NCBI GenBank assembly: GCA_932294295.1
Contig: OW028586.1
Span: forward strand, 8,771,701 to 8,835,700
Origin: Alitta virens
Lineage: Eukaryota; Annelida; Polychaeta; Phyllodocida; Nereididae
DNA length: 64,000 nt
Reading direction: 5' to 3'
Part shown: positions 25,401 through 40,400 of the stretch, piece after piece
Layout of the letters: the number at the start of each line of letters is the position of its first letter
Position numbering within the stretch: position 1 is the stretch's first letter
Program-made: the position numbers and the translations under genes
Notes under the pieces: generated by a model
Database searches by the model: none
Seen by the model: the letters and a program-made list of their open reading frames with translations, nothing else
Told to the model about the DNA's origin: nothing

Positions 25401-28400
25401 CACTCTATTCCCCCTTTGACTGCTGTTATGTATGGTCACATTATGGTGAATATTACGATAGACAGATATGGAAAGGGCAGCCCTCTAAGGCAAGTTCTTT
25501 CTGTTATAAAGACAGCAGTCCAAGGGGGGAGGTTACTGCGGGTCAAGTCTAATATTAACTTAAAATAGTGCCAATGGTGTAGTAACATTGTAGTGATTCG
25601 GTTTATTACTATAAAATATATTGCGATTTTGACCATATATATTATTTAGTTCTGGCACAATTAGTGTAACATTTGTGTGGTTTAGTAGGGGTTTTGGGGC
25701 TGATGAAAGGAAAAATATATATATAAAAAATAAAGTAGTAATTTGTTTGTGACATCATCAGTTGCATCCAAGCATATGAAGTCACAGGTTTATATTGGAC
25801 TTGAGCCGTTAATGCTACACCATAGGGCGAAATGCCTGTGGTCTTATGGTCAGAAGCTTACAAAAACCATTTTCCGTTATTGTGAGATACGGAAGATGGT
25901 TACGGTGAGATACACTCGTACACCAAGCTATGAAGCAAACTTAAATCATGTGTCACGCGTGCTTGCAATCTAAGCTGGTTTCTTGTACTTACGAATCAAA
26001 AGCTGCCGAGCCCAATTTATTGATAATAACATCGCTAGTGAGGCGAAGACAAGGCCCTGAAAATAATTAAATTCAATTCAAAATATTTTATTTCTGCGAT
26101 CTACAGATTTCTTTCAATAAAGAGCTATATTAGAGAGTCATAATATTAACCAAACATTCTACCCGTGGCCTATCAGGTCTATAATTCAATTTAAATAGCA
26201 GCACCAGTTAGTAAAATAAACAAAAACTGCTATTGTACAACTTACATGTGTTTGAGATGGTCTTTTCTCAAATATATCTGATATAAGGCTTTTATACGTG
26301 AATGATGGATCAAACTTTTTTATGATCACTCGTACTGACAAAGTTTTCTATGAAATTGCACTAAGAAAATAAATACTCAGGACTTTCAATTCATCTGCAA
26401 AACAACATCTTATATAAGCATGTTCATGTACATTATATTTGATTGAAAGAACTACCACTTACCAATAGCTTTAACTGCGTGTTGGAACTCGAGCACAAAG
26501 TTGGAGAGAGGGACGTCATCAGTGACAGGCAAGATGGCAACTGTCGACAAGTTTGCTACTGTTGGTCGAGGTTCAACATTTGGGTGCTCTGTTTAAGACA
26601 AACATAATTCTAAGATTAAACGAAATAGATGCGAAGTAAAACCATAAATAGCAGTCATTGCCAATCAAACAATATCATGAGAACTTGAATAATAGGTCAT
26701 ATTACACGTCAAATTAAGAAGCCATTAGGAAGAATGAAATTAGCACCAAGACGCATACTGTTACAGAATCTGAAAGCTAACTGATTTTAACTGGAATTTC
26801 AATTGTCAGTATTTTCCTTGCTTTCTGCTTGATTATACCAGCGTACATACATATCTGCGGCAGTTTAATTATCTTTCAGGAGTACATCGTTTGGTTTAAA
26901 TCAGTTGTATGTGTCTAGCATTGTGCTTTTATTCATTGCAACTCACCCGACAGTGACGAGGTAACATTTGATTTCTTCAATGATCCTAGAATCCTCTGGC
27001 CGAGCAAATGAATCAATCTGGTCACAATCTGAGGATATTTCCGCTTAATCATATTCAGCAGTTCATCAGGGATCTGTGCAAGTTCAGTGTCTCTGGAAAA
27101 GAATGTTAGCCATTGTTACATTGAGTAATATTGCCACATGCAAGAAATCATATCTTAATATGAGCTTCATTCAAAAGAAATTGTACTCTACACAGATTAA
27201 TATGCCCCAAGGAAGATACATCAATTGTTTAATGACAAAATCATAGAATCAGGTCATTAAGTACAGTAAGTTGATGACATCACATTTAGATGACATCATC
27301 AAACAATGGCTGATCATCTGAGTTGATTACTATATGCCCATTGATAACCAACCAAAGTTTATATTGCAACATTTTATATCTGATCTAAACATTTGATTTT
27401 CTGCGCTGAAAAGGTGATTCTACTCAACCTAGTGAATTCTACAGAGTTCTATATAATATAATATAATAGAATAGAATAAAATAGAGGTACTTTATTACAA
27501 CCAGCAAGAGTTATTTTTTGCTCCCTAATTGGCATTTCTATTGCCAATAGAAAAACGCACATAATAATTTACTCACCTGACAGCCATGACAGTCGTAGCT
27601 CGCTCGCTTTGGGTCAAGATCTCCACCAGACCAACCAATTCCCCTCGGCCGTACTCCCCCACAAGTTCTTTTTTGCCGTTCGCCTGAGTAACCACCGATC
27701 TCAACCGACCATTCAGTATGATGTAGATCGAATCAGATTGGTCACTTTGTCTGTGAAGAGTTAAAACAGGAAATGCTAGCTGTTTTGAAATTCATTCTAA
27801 TTTCAATTATGGTAAAGCAATACAAAAGCCAGTCTAAAGCTCCACTGTCTGTCAACATTACTATTTTCTAAAACTTCATCAAATGATTGAAAATCACCTT
27901 ATTTGATCAAGGCACACTAAATATGTGTAAAAAAAGCTTATGAATCTATCGGGCATTACAAAAAAATAAATGATACATCGAAAGAAATCAAGACTAAAAC
28001 ATTGGAAATACAATGGAAATGGCATCATCACCCATTGTTGAGTATTGTGAGGTCATCATTTGGTTTGTTTACATATTGGGTTTTTGATGGCATGAAAAAA
28101 GCTTGGGGAAATTTATTATTTTATAGAGATATAGTGAACCTAGCAAGGCCCGGATGGGTATCAATCAGTTTTTAGACAATGAAATGATTTTGGCCACTGT
28201 CATATTGAGTGACAGTCCAGTTTTAATAAAGTACAGTCAAACATTAGTAAAGCAACTTTCCAGGCAACTGATAAATTTGGCTTTTTAAGACAGGTGACCA
28301 TTCAATAGAGGGGTAAAATATACAATGAAAATTTGGTTCAGGGAGTTGGAAGTGGCCGTGTACACTACTGTTAGTGGCCGTTACATACAAGTTTCACTGT

Positions 28401-31400
28401 ATGGTAATAAAAGATAAGAATTCTTTGAATGTTAAACACATTACACATAATACTTGGTCATTACCAGGGATTATGTTGTATCCAACAACCAGTCTGTTAG
28501 CTATTACTTAATTAAATCTACCAGAAGAAAAAGTGTTGTATTTACCTGAACAAAGCTCGGCCAGCTTCTATCATCATCCAATCTAAGGCAAAGTCGATCT
28601 GACGCACAAATGCAGACATTCTTTTGACGACTGTGTGCGCAACATTTAAGACAATTTTCGGCTGTTCTTTCATGACACTGGAATTTTGAAATAGAGACAA
28701 TTACCTCAATCTTAAAATGATTTCAACAAATAACAGGACACTTTGTTATAGACATTGTTTTCAATCTGGTGCAAGAATGGGCTAGTAATTAACAATAGAG
28801 GGAGCTATCAGTAACTACGCCAACTTATTGTTTAATGACATCATCTAAATGTGATGTCATCAACTGCACTCAATGACCTCACTTTATGATTACGTCATCA
28901 ATAATTGTTTGGGCGCAGTTTTTGACAGCAAACTCTGTTGGTAAATAATAGCCCATTCTCCCTGAGCAGGAATCAAACTCTGGTCCTTGGGAGTAAAAGC
29001 CAAGACATTAACCGTTGTACCAAAGAGTCACTCTCTGTGTAAGGGTTAACATTCCGCTCATAACCTTACCCATAAAAGTGATGTTTTGATATTGTGACAA
29101 TCCTGGCATCTGTCCTGGCTCTTATTGTGAAGAAAGACGGTTCACCAGTCAGAACAGCCAGAGATCCAACCAGCTCACCAGGATGAACTACAAATAACGT
29201 CGTCTGGAAACAAAGCACATATAATTATTGACAGTCTATAACATAAGCTAACATAATAAACACGATAAAATTGTAAGAAACATAGCAACATATTAAACAT
29301 TAGAAATGAAAAGATGCACTTGCATCGAAGCACATCGCGAGTCACATTTTGGGGCTACATCTGACCTGCATTTAATTTGAATGTACTGTACGTTGCAGTA
29401 TAAAAGCATGCAGGTTGTGCAAGTTTTATAGGCGCCCAGAAGCTCAAAGTTTCAATATCTCAATGCTACTGGGTCGTAAGCTTAGTCAGCTTATATGACC
29501 AGCTTACTGAGGCAGATGTAATGATGAGATGATAAGTCTTGGAATCCACATTGCGTCAGACAGTGTAGTCGGAATAAAGATAGCAATAATACAAAACATA
29601 CCTCTTCGTTTTCTTTTCCCACTACTTGCTGCTGCACTTGCAATTGTCCCGTCACAACAAACATCAAATGTGCATCCTGAAATCAATCAATGTATCAGTC
29701 AATCTATCAACACAATATTATCTGCTCATTCAATGTCTGCCAATATGCAGCTCTTGAAAGTAATGCAACATAAAACATCCCCTACCTGGTCTCCCTGTTT
29801 GATAAGCTCGGTCCTAGCCGGGATGTGCCGAAATATCAACTTGCCGACAAGTAAACTGGAGTCCTGAAATTTTTAGTCAAAATGTTGGAATTACAAATTT
29901 TATATGTCATTAGCCTATTAACCACAGAGTATGCAACAAAGATGATAATATCAAAAACAATTTTATTCACATAATTCATCAAATTAAGAATCAAACATAC
30001 TGCTTCATCTTAACATAATAATTATCAAACCAACCACAAGTCCGAGCAACTTGACAATATCGTGCCTTGCCAATTCAAGCATCTCTTCTTGAGTCAGCGT
30101 TCTCATGTTTCCAGCGTCAGGGATGATCTCAACATTGTCTGATAAAGTTGCTTTCCTTCCTCGACGATTTGGGGTGTTAGGAAGAGCGGTCGTTCCCGTC
30201 CCAGTGTAGGACGAAGATGTACCTGCTGCTGCAGCATCACTTTGCATATTTTCTTCGAAGCTCTGTATCAGAAGAAAAATTAAGTTAATAAATAAAATTG
30301 TGGAAATAATCATTAACGTTACGTACAATATTACTAATTTGGTGCTATACAATGTACTACAGTGTTTGAAAGGATTGTTGCCGAGTCTGTTTTGAATCTG
30401 AGGGTTATCTCAGCAGCGACATCATGTACGGAGATCCCCCCCCCAGTATATACAATGAATAAATGCCTTGTCAATATTTTATGACAAAATGTAAGTAATA
30501 GCTGTGGTTGATATATGTAATATGGAATGAATGACTCTTAAGTCTCGAGTTTTCTGTCCATAGAATCAGATGCAACATTGGTAGAGTAAATGATACACGC
30601 ATGCATGGAGTACAGTAAAACAAACTAAGTTTGTGTATACATTTCATTTCACGGCGGGATTGACAAATAGCCATACAATTTGACCAAATCAAGTTTACAA
30701 CAAGATACAAGAAACAAATGACTTTATCAATCGCTAGGTTAAACTTGTTTTACAAGAAAGCTCCACAAAAAGGTGGCCAATTAATTTAAACAATTACAAC
30801 ATTGTCATTCAAAGCTTGTAGAGCAGCAACGGAAACGAAGGAGTTAAGATACATGGGCTAAACTCAAAAATGCAAACTTGTCGTAAGGCATTTACTTGAA
30901 GAAAGCAAAAGAATCACTGTCAACAACTCACTTTTTTGACACTAGGGGATGTCGACAGAGACAGACCATCATGTTGCCTAGCAACATCTACACGTGCTCG
31001 AGAACACGCTTCTTCAAAATCCGTGGTAGGTATACGATGCAAGGTTCCAGTGTTTGGCATGGACATTGCACGACTCCTGGCTGTAAGTCAAGAGAAATAA
31101 AACAGAACATTAAAATTCTTAATTGATATAAATATTATGAAGAGCAGATACCTCGTATCATCGTAAGCTTTCACTTGGCAGGCAAGGCAGTTGTAAAGCA
31201 GGGCATCTTGTAATTCAATACAAATTTCATGAGCAATGATGGTGAATTATAAATATGTTCAATAAAATTAATCAGAAGTTCATAGCAAACTAAATCTAGA
31301 TATGCTGTTTAAGTACAATGACTACAAAATCCAGTTTAATGCGTCGACTTAATGATTATCACTATTTCAGACAAAATTTAATGAAAAGATATGTGGTAAA

Positions 31401-34400
31401 TTAGCGAAAGACAGGTTCCATGAAAGTCTAATCAGGATAGAGGAAATGTCAAAATAAAATAAACAAACTTTGTTAAATAAAATCAAACAGAAATTTAGTC
31501 CAGGTTCGCACTACAGGTTGGACCTATCCTAAAGGGGGTGGGAAATCAGAACACAACTAAGTTTAAACTATTAAAGTTTAACTTAAGTTTAAGGAGTTAA
31601 AGGATGTGGTTTAACTTATTGCTAAGCTTTCGGTCCATTTTTTTCATGCTTTTTACATTGTATGGAAAGATATGACATAAAACAAAATTAAGTGGACATA
31701 ATGTTGAATCGGCTATAATAGTCTTGTTGTTCATAAATCATATTTGGGTTAGCTTTCTCAATTATCTGACTATACCATGACACAAAACAAACTGAGGGCT
31801 GTTCCTTTTAAAAAAACAACCCGATATCTGGTTTTTGACACACCTCCGCTATTTTCTACATTAGGATATTAAGAAAAGACTGCTCATCCCTCCCCCTCCC
31901 CCGATATCAGTGTTCCCCAGCCCCCGCCCCCTGAAAAATCTTCTGGTCCCCCCCCCCCAGCTTTTTTAATTGGAACAGCCCTGAGTAAAATTTAATGCAA
32001 AATGTGCAATAATTGCCGTTCCGCAACTCAGCAACATAAAGATGACATATACCCATAACATCTGTATAATCGTATGTGTTAGATACACTCTATAGCTAAA
32101 TTGCCCTGCAATATTTGCCAACATGCTAAAAAGTTTAAATGAAATAAATACAATAAGTGCAAAGTACATGTAAATATAGATATATTTATTGGCCAGGTTA
32201 ACCTAAAATAAAGGATCATACCTTTCTTCACCAGTTCTAATTGCTTTGCTAAGAAAATTGACCTAACAACTATCCCCATGCTGGACAGGCCACAGTATAG
32301 GACTGGTCAGTTGTCCTTGACCTCGGACCCGGAAATACTGAAACAATGGATGACATCACCACAATTTTAGTATTGATGATGTCATCTGGATTTGTGTATT
32401 GGTGACGTCATGCATTGTGCTATTAATTCCTGGTTCAAGGTCACACACGAACTGACTAGCCCCATGGGACCACCAGAGGAGCTAGCCCAGCCCCTTATCC
32501 ACTAAACCCACCCATCTGTAAAATAAATTGCTATCCACGGGTCCTAAACTGGTAAAATCAAACTATATTATTTCATTAGCTAGTGAACATATGGTTAGTT
32601 ATTACACAGGCATCTGCCAGCAAGTTTTATCATTGAACATCTCAGGTAGCGCACTCCACTGGGATGGGGAATGTTCAGCTGGAAAAGAGACCGCCTCCCC
32701 ATTAGAAACGGTTGCACATGTAAAAGGCAACCGGCGCAGACATAAAATAGTGGATTTTCATGGAAGGTTTTCTATATTTCCACCAGGTGGCTATGACAGA
32801 ATTCTGCAATTCTATTGGCTGAAAAAGTTCCCGCCCTGGCTGTGATTGGCTGAAGTGAAGTGCATCCTAGCAGCAGTATTTTTAGTGCATTTTAATGTGT
32901 ATTTGACACCTTATCATTCAGTTGATTTTTGTTATTTTTCTGAGAATGTTATATTTATTGAATAAGTCAGTGATTATCATCTAAGTTTGAAAAGCAAAAT
33001 GAGTAATAAGAGGAGAAGAAGGACTTATGTCTTGCTGAACCCAGGGCTGCTCAGTGAAAAGACTATATATTAGACATTTGCTTTTTTATGCAAATTGGGG
33101 TCAGGTCACAGGTCCTGCTTGGCAGCCGAACAATCGCCAGTTTATGTGGAGTGTGCTATCCTCTTATTATTGAATTCTGTGTATAGCCTCATGATTAAAT
33201 TTGCCTCCTAGTGCCTGTGGTTAACAGTTCACACAAATTCGTTCACAACCAAGACTACTCTCTACGATCACGGATCAAACTTCAATTGCTGAATTCAGCA
33301 CACAACCCACTTACGTATTCCAAGGCAAAAAGATCCTTTAATTGCCAAAATATGAAATAAAAACATGCAAGTTACCAACCAATACCATGTAAAAAACGTT
33401 AGTAAAAAATAAACTTGAAAGCAAAACTTAATTGATAAGCAAAGGTGCATTGTTGTTACTATATACCACTGTACTAATGTTCGCTTTTAAATTGCTCATT
33501 TTATTTTATTATTTGCTCTTCCGTAACAGTTAATGTAATCCTGTTACGAGTTGTTCAATAAATTCCATTCGATTCAATTAAAAAAATGAAAGTACACCCT
33601 CCCATCTAAAAATTACGTTGACAAACTTTAACTGTGCAAACTATTTGTCGCAAACGTACAAACTTCCAAAGCAATTAAAACAAATATAAAAAGCCCCTAA
33701 GATATATTTTTTTGCAAGTTTTAAACTCTTTACCATCTCTCTCTCTAGTTCTATATCCTACTGAAGTTCTTCTTGCATAGTCACCTACAAACATTATCAA
33801 AAGCTACTACAAAAGCTGTTGAGGAAATAAGTAATTAATACATGCTTGGCACAAATGCAGCAATAAAAAAGTAATAAGTATATCAATACCATGCCTTACT
33901 CAATATATATTCAAGCACGAGTTCATAATATACATGTTATACGCAGGTTTTTAAAACAAAATTTGGATCAAAGTTTGCGCCACGGGATCAAATTTATCTT
34001 TCACCTGCAAATAATGGTGGCCTAAATACAGCGGTTCCAAATTCAGCAAAATTACAACAATTTGCAAGATGATTGATTAGTCTGAAGTAGCACTAAGATC
34101 CAAATTTGTTTTCCTTGGCATGCAGCAATAAAACATACAAATTCTTAATGACCCATTTCATAGAAAACCCATGCAAAATTAGGGCAATGATTCGATGACC
34201 AATAACCATCTCAGACATTTTTCAAACTTACCACAATTGTTAAGATGGACAAAAAAATAAGTTATGTGTGATTTTTTGCTAAGTTTTTGCATTTTGAGCA
34301 AAGTTAGACTCGTTTAAAAAATAGCATTGAAGTCAATGGGAAAATAGGCTAAGTTGACATGTCAGTAATAATGAAAATGGTAAAAGTGATCAGCCATTTC

Positions 34401-37400
34401 TTAAATGCCTATCAGAAGGTACTTTTCAGATCAAATCAAAATATGGGAGTGTTTCCTTGTAAAGAAAAAATGTTGTCACTATTTGAATCCATTTCTGAAA
34501 GTTTTATCCATATTTAATGAAACCTCAATGATAGGTATTTTTGCTGTTGCGACAGAGCAAAAGGCAACCAATCTTAGATGCTCTTGTAGAAAACTAAATA
34601 AAATCTAAGAATTCTGACTTCATTTTCAATGGTTTGGGAGGTCAACCTGTGGATGCGCAAAATTTCAGAAAATTCTGAGAACCTCATCCAAACCCCTCTG
34701 CATGGTTTTCTCTGAGACAGGTCATTAAGACTTGATTAAAATTAAAGCAGTTTATAAACCAGAAACAACATCAAGTACAGTGTCCATTACTTCTGGAATA
34801 AATAACTTAAGCTATGCAGAAACAACCTTACACTAAATTCTTAAATATCCAGACCACACAAACTTTTTATTTTATTTTTTTAAATTATTTAGGAAAGAGG
34901 CAAATGACCTGTGAATTTAGAACTGTCCATTTTTTGTCAATTTTCTTTCTTTCCTTAATTTTTATTTTGGGGGGGGGGGGGGGGGGGGGCAGAATGTCAT
35001 TCAGTCTTAATTAAGCATGGAAGGCGAATAATGTCGATACTGTGGTGATCACCAAAATTTGTATTCTTCCACTGCCAATCTTTTAAAATCTGTTCTTGTA
35101 AAAATTCCATAAAACAAAAAATAAAAGGAGTCTGGTCTTCTATATTAAGCTGGTAAAAGTTTACCGACCCAAATAACATGCAAGTTAACGCCAAAGCAAT
35201 ACAGTTTAACACATCAACAGTTCGGTTATTGCAAATTTTGGAAATCGAACTCTTACCATCATCATCAACACTGGTGGTTTTGATGAACCGATCATCCGAA
35301 TGACTGGCTCCAACCTCTCCTGTAATTTTCTTGATAGGACTGCCCTTTGGCGAAATTGCGATTCCATGAATTGAAAGACTCTTGTCACTTTGGCTTTCCT
35401 GGAAGGTAATACAATAGCGAGATGGTGTTAATAGTTAAAAGTCTTCGTGCATGTCTAAATTTCTGTCTCCAAACTTTGTAGTAGTTTTAATTACATATTA
35501 ATGTGAGACTCAAATACAGATGAGCTAAAAGTTTAAATACACATAGGTAAGTAAGATGTCATAAAATAACCCAAAGGCTGTTCCATTTTAAAAAAGGGGC
35601 GGGGGTGGGAAGGTTTTTGAAAAAGAGAAAAAAGAGGGGGAAGGGGGGGGGGGGTGGTTGACCAGTACTTTCTTAATATCTTAATGTAAAAACAGGAGGG
35701 GTGGGGGGGGGGGGGTCTGTCAAGAAACGGAGCTGGGGTGGGGGGGGGGGGGGGGCTGAACTTTTCCTGTCCACCCCTTTCCCTCTTTTGAAACAAAAAA
35801 AAGGAACATCCCCTTAAAGTGAAAAAAAAAGTTGCTAAAATCTTCGATACATATAAAGGAAACCAGATTTTTATTGGCAATGGCATGTAAAGAATATTTA
35901 ATAGAAATATTTAAGAGAAAAGAGTTGGAAATGGAAGTGACCTCTATCCTCATGAAGCAAATCTAAACTTTTGGGCCTGACTGTATCTGAAGCAGATCTG
36001 AGATTTTCTTAGGACATAATACAGGGTATCCACTCAATTTTGAAAAGAAAATTCCCTGTATTTTCCCTGATTCACTAGATATTTTCCCAGGTGATTATAT
36101 GGCCTCCTGGTACCCAATAGCTGTACCTTCACCACCAAAATACCACTAAGTTTAGTCCATTTCAACTTATGAAACTTAATATCTACAATAAGCCACACTG
36201 CCATCCAGCGTTATTCATTTCTGATCAAAATTCTGTTAACATTATACATATTAAAATACATATTAAATGCCAAAATTCCCCGTGTTTTCCCTGAATTCGT
36301 AACCTAACATCAAATTCCCTGAATGTTCCCAGCAGGGAATTTTATTTCACAATTTTCTCTGTTTCCCCTGTTTTCCCTGTTTTCCCTGTCCAGTGGATAC
36401 CAGTGAGACAATCCCATGAGGAATAAATACCATGACTTTGGCTCTTTGTTAATTTCTTTAATCCTTTCCAAATAAATATACTTACAGGATTGATAAGTTC
36501 ATAACTTAGGCCGAGATAATTATGGAGAGCCATGAATGTCACTCTCTGCAGTCGCACCATGATGATCTGAAATTGTGAAAAATTAAATATCTAAGAAATA
36601 ATATCTTACTGAATATATAGAAATTTATGTTGATCAGCAATATACGCACTTCTACACAAAAAAAGCTACAGGATTGAATTAGTTTAAATCAAATATAATT
36701 CAATTTCGTACCTGCACAACACGCACCAACGACTCCGGAAATCTTTCCAGTACTATTTGGAAGGCTTGGGCTGGAAGTCTATATCAAGGACAAATGCAAC
36801 AATTAATACAATGAAATTGGGTACATATGACTTTCTGACAGCAGGTCAGTTTTCTGTGTTAAATGCATCAAGTAGAGTCACTTTAAGACCAAACATTTAA
36901 AACATATATTATATATATTATACAAAAATTTGTAAAGCGCTTTATATAGAATTACTCTAAAGCGCTGCACATTTAAAGGAATAATATTATAATTAAAAAC
37001 AAATAAATCAATTTTAAAATTGTGGTATGTAAAAGATTAAATATAAGTCTTAATTGGATTAAAAGTCAGTTTAAAAAGATAAGTCTTCAGACACTTCTTA
37101 AAAGATGAGATCGATGGACTGTATTTAATAAGGTGTGGTAAGGCATTCCACAGAACAGGAGATGCTTTACTGAAATACATACATTTAATGCAATACACTG
37201 AATGCAATACACTGAATGCAATACCTTAGCACTGTAGAATCCATAACAGCCACGGCAGACACTGTCTTATATGGAGCTGGGTGATGCTAAAAAGCGCAAG
37301 AAACATTATTTATTACATATTAGTAAAATGACAACTTTAATGCAACAGAACTAGAAATAACGTCATCTACTGTATAGAATGTCATCGGCTATAAAATTCT

Positions 37401-40400
37401 CCAAACATATAATATATAAATATATTTGTAAATATAGGCAAGTGAGGAGAATTCAACCTTTAGCTAGTTCCACTAACCTCATTATATATACGGTTGCAAT
37501 GATCATATTTCGGTTCAAATTTTAACGTTATGTCTATATCGATAACTTAATGAAGCCAAAGAACAAATTTATTCAAAATTCTTTATCAAATAAAAGAAAT
37601 ACTTGCTATAAATAGGATTAATTGAAATTAGTTGAAATATACTTTTATGGGAAAACTTCTTTTGGCATAAGTCAGTTATCATAATGATATTATTGAGTTA
37701 TGGATGGTAGCTGATGGAAAGTTCTAGCTTAATTACTTAAATTATGATTTTACAGGTGCAATAATGTATTATTACTATGTTAGTAGGAATCTCACACAAG
37801 ATATGCAAAATGTGCTGTTAACTTAAATGCTAGAAAGAAATTAATCTTATGTATTTTTATGTATAAGGCCCTGGGTCTGTTAGTTTGGAAGCCTGCCAGA
37901 CATGATGACATCCACCACTGAATAACCATTAGTTTTACTCCATTTAGACTGTTTTCCTATTGTTCTGAGTGGGCAATAACCAACAAAAATGACTCCTGAG
38001 TGCAAACTGAACTGCTATGCGTAATAAAGGTATTAAAACAAAACAATCAATCAAACAAACTAGTTAATATGCCTAATGGAGTTTAAGTTAGTTATTACCC
38101 TCATAGTTGGGAGTTAACTCCCTCCTATTCGGGATATAACTTATACTTTTATTCAGCAGCTTCACTAGTTCTGTTCATAGCACATTGATTACTGAATGGA
38201 ACCAACAAACCAGGAGAGGTTGACCGAGAATTTCTGTCAAGATAGATTTATGTGCTCAGTTTTGAGCATGGCCTAATAATACCATTGTGTGGGACCTATT
38301 TAGGCACAGGGTCTAACGCAGCCGCCTTGCTTGCGTTGCCCTGGGACCAGCCCTGGCTGCAGGTATCTCCACTACCTACTTTTCTCAGTATAACCAGAAA
38401 CATCTGAAAAATGTTAGAATTACGCTCTCTGGACAACTTTATCATTGATATCATCTACAGGGAGCGGACAAAAAATTAATTGCACCACTTGAGGACATTT
38501 TGCCATACTGACCAACGATATAAGCCTAATTCGCGAAAAGACTATTATTCAACTAATACTTCCTATATCGTTGATCGGAATGGCTACGTTCTCAAGAGCA
38601 GCACATTTTTGTCCACACCCTGTATTATCAGGCATACTTCCAGACTCGAATCAACTAAATTGTGTTGAACTAACAGGACCAAAACAGAGCCTAACCTCAG
38701 AATTGTGAAGATTTTAGTACGGGTTAAGATATTACCTACTTTGCAAATGGTTCAGAAATGACAACTTGCTTAAGTATCATGCCTGTAATAATAGATCTTG
38801 ACAGACAATTTTCAGTGACAATTCTCGTCATTCCATTAATGAGGATTTTACAAACGTCAATTAGTCCCTTTTTCAGAGGGGCCCATAGCAGTGGGTGGAC
38901 TATTTTAACTTTTGCTGATGAACAAGTCTGGACTAGCTTTTTTTATCTAAAAGTTTTGTATTTTATCTTACATAAACCTAAACAAATGTTAAAGGAAATA
39001 ATAAAAGAAAAGATTTACATGCTTACAGTATTTATCGTTGAAGCATGAGCGAATGAAACTTTCTGAATAAAACCACTAGATTTGTAGGTTAATGAAGTGC
39101 CAAACATTCATCTGACCCCATTTGGCAAAGTCATGGCAGCTAAGATTTGGATATTATATGACACGTGACATGGTGGTAAAACTTTACAACCGTTACTGTC
39201 ATTTTCAGGTCTCAAATCTCGAAACGTCTCAAGCGTTTCATTTTCCCATTACCATGGAGTCATTAGGGATAATGACTCATAAGGACAATGACTCCATGCT
39301 TCAATGATACCAGCTGGATCACAGTACATTTGAGGACATATTTCTATGTTCTTTCTAACAATATAAATCTGTAAATCAAATACACATTTGGCATGTTTAC
39401 TGTGGCAAATAGATCGCCACTATGTAATTTAATCAGTGTCAGTACTGTGACTTGATTATCTTGTATACATGTGATGTCTTTGTAATTTTTGTTAACATGT
39501 CACATAAATAAAAATTCTTCTCTCTCTCTTCTTCTTCTTTAAAAGATGGTGGTACCACTAGCATGTTTAATAGTGGTCAGTTCAGATCAAAGGAGTTAGG
39601 CGTGACTATGTCAAATGGAGGAACTGATCAAATCAACATTTTAGCGAAATGTTATTTGTGTAATGGAAATCTTTCGAAAAAGAACTACCAAAAAAGTTGC
39701 ACACAGTTGTTAAGACTACATTAATGTTACATTTACATAAGTGCTGTAATTGGTTCATGGGTGTTTAATAAACAAATTTTGGATGTTTTATTACAGAAGT
39801 ACTGTCAGTAAATACAGGAAATTTAAAGCAAGCCAGCTATCCATCAGTTAACTGACATTGTTTGAGTTAAAACATTCATGTGAAGCTAATTTTCCATATC
39901 AACTTGCTTTTGCCAAACACTGTCAGTGATATGGCAGACTCAATGGCATTAAATGCTGTCTACAAGTCAACCTTTGCACCATCTATAGTGATGTTAAATT
40001 GCCAGGCTTAGCGAGGATCTACATTGAGAGCCACTCACCTAATGTCCCGCACAACTAACACAGGCACTTTAATTCGACCTATGATCTTTGCTTCAAAGTT
40101 GTTCAATTCCACACAAAGAATACAAAACCACCAGAATAAAGATATTATACGCTCTTTGCAAAGCAATCTAGAGCGGCGAACATGGAACTAATTTGTTCAG
40201 TCAGCAATACGTTGTACGTGTGTAGCGATCTAGAAATGTAGCTCACTTGAGTTTCCAGGGACCCTGAAGACTCAAGGGTCCCGAGCAGAGACAGCATTTA
40301 ATGTATATATATGTGAAAGTATGTTGGCCAACATTGACCCGATTTTGTCAGGCCGATTTTGGGCCGACGTGGCATTTCCTGGAATGTATATTTTTCTGCT

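Larger units (their letters stand above)
21731..26588 (-). other. PNPLA6: PNPLA6/7 exons 21-29: pre-patatin region and catalytic core
   Basis: Exons 21-24 encode the conserved block with [18 protein letters not shown] and [19 protein letters not shown]. The patatin core follows: GGGGARG at residues 968-974 (oxyanion loop), nucleophile elbow GVSIG with Ser998 encoded at 23149-23147, and the DGG motif with Asp1118 at 21758-21756. Both dyad residues are intact, so an active lipase is expected. Human proteins have GTSIG; Val for Thr is conservative. Exon 25 ends at a weak donor, GTTTGT (23783 downward), supported by the uninterrupted join to RGMAHVG. Confidence 0.92.
26947..29863 (-). other. PNPLA6: PNPLA6/7 exons 15-20: cNMP-binding-like domains 2 and 3
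   Basis: Residues about 507-752, exons 29786-29863, 29602-29676, 29070-29203 (domain 2) and 28546-28677, 27577-27750, 26947-27092 (domain 3). Markers are [16 protein letters not shown] in domain 2 and [16 protein letters not shown] in domain 3, the phosphate-binding-cassette positions of CRP-like folds. [20 protein letters not shown] links the two. A matching domain order is known in human PNPLA6/7. Confidence 0.9.
30038..35398 (-). other. PNPLA6: PNPLA6/7 exons 11-14: disordered regulatory linker
   Basis: Residues about 318-506, rich in Ser, Asp and basic residues. Exon 12 (33734-33784, 51 nt, phase 1-1) encodes 17 residues including ARRTSVGYR and could be skipped without frameshift. Exon 13 holds [15 protein letters not shown], matching FEKACDRARV-type sequence of the vertebrate proteins. 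Exon 14 ends at a weak donor (GTGGTT at 30037), chosen because it joins LLGL to DSSLL as in the family. Confidence 0.85.

Noticed and set aside
35533..35953. Proline-rich frames on the minus strand
   Set aside because: Translation of G/C homopolymer runs in a MITE, between PNPLA6/7 exons 10 and 11.
38480..39307. Series of short plus-strand frames in the largest PNPLA6/7 intron
   Set aside because: Different frames, no recognisable motif, no link to each other; probably random in AT-rich DNA.
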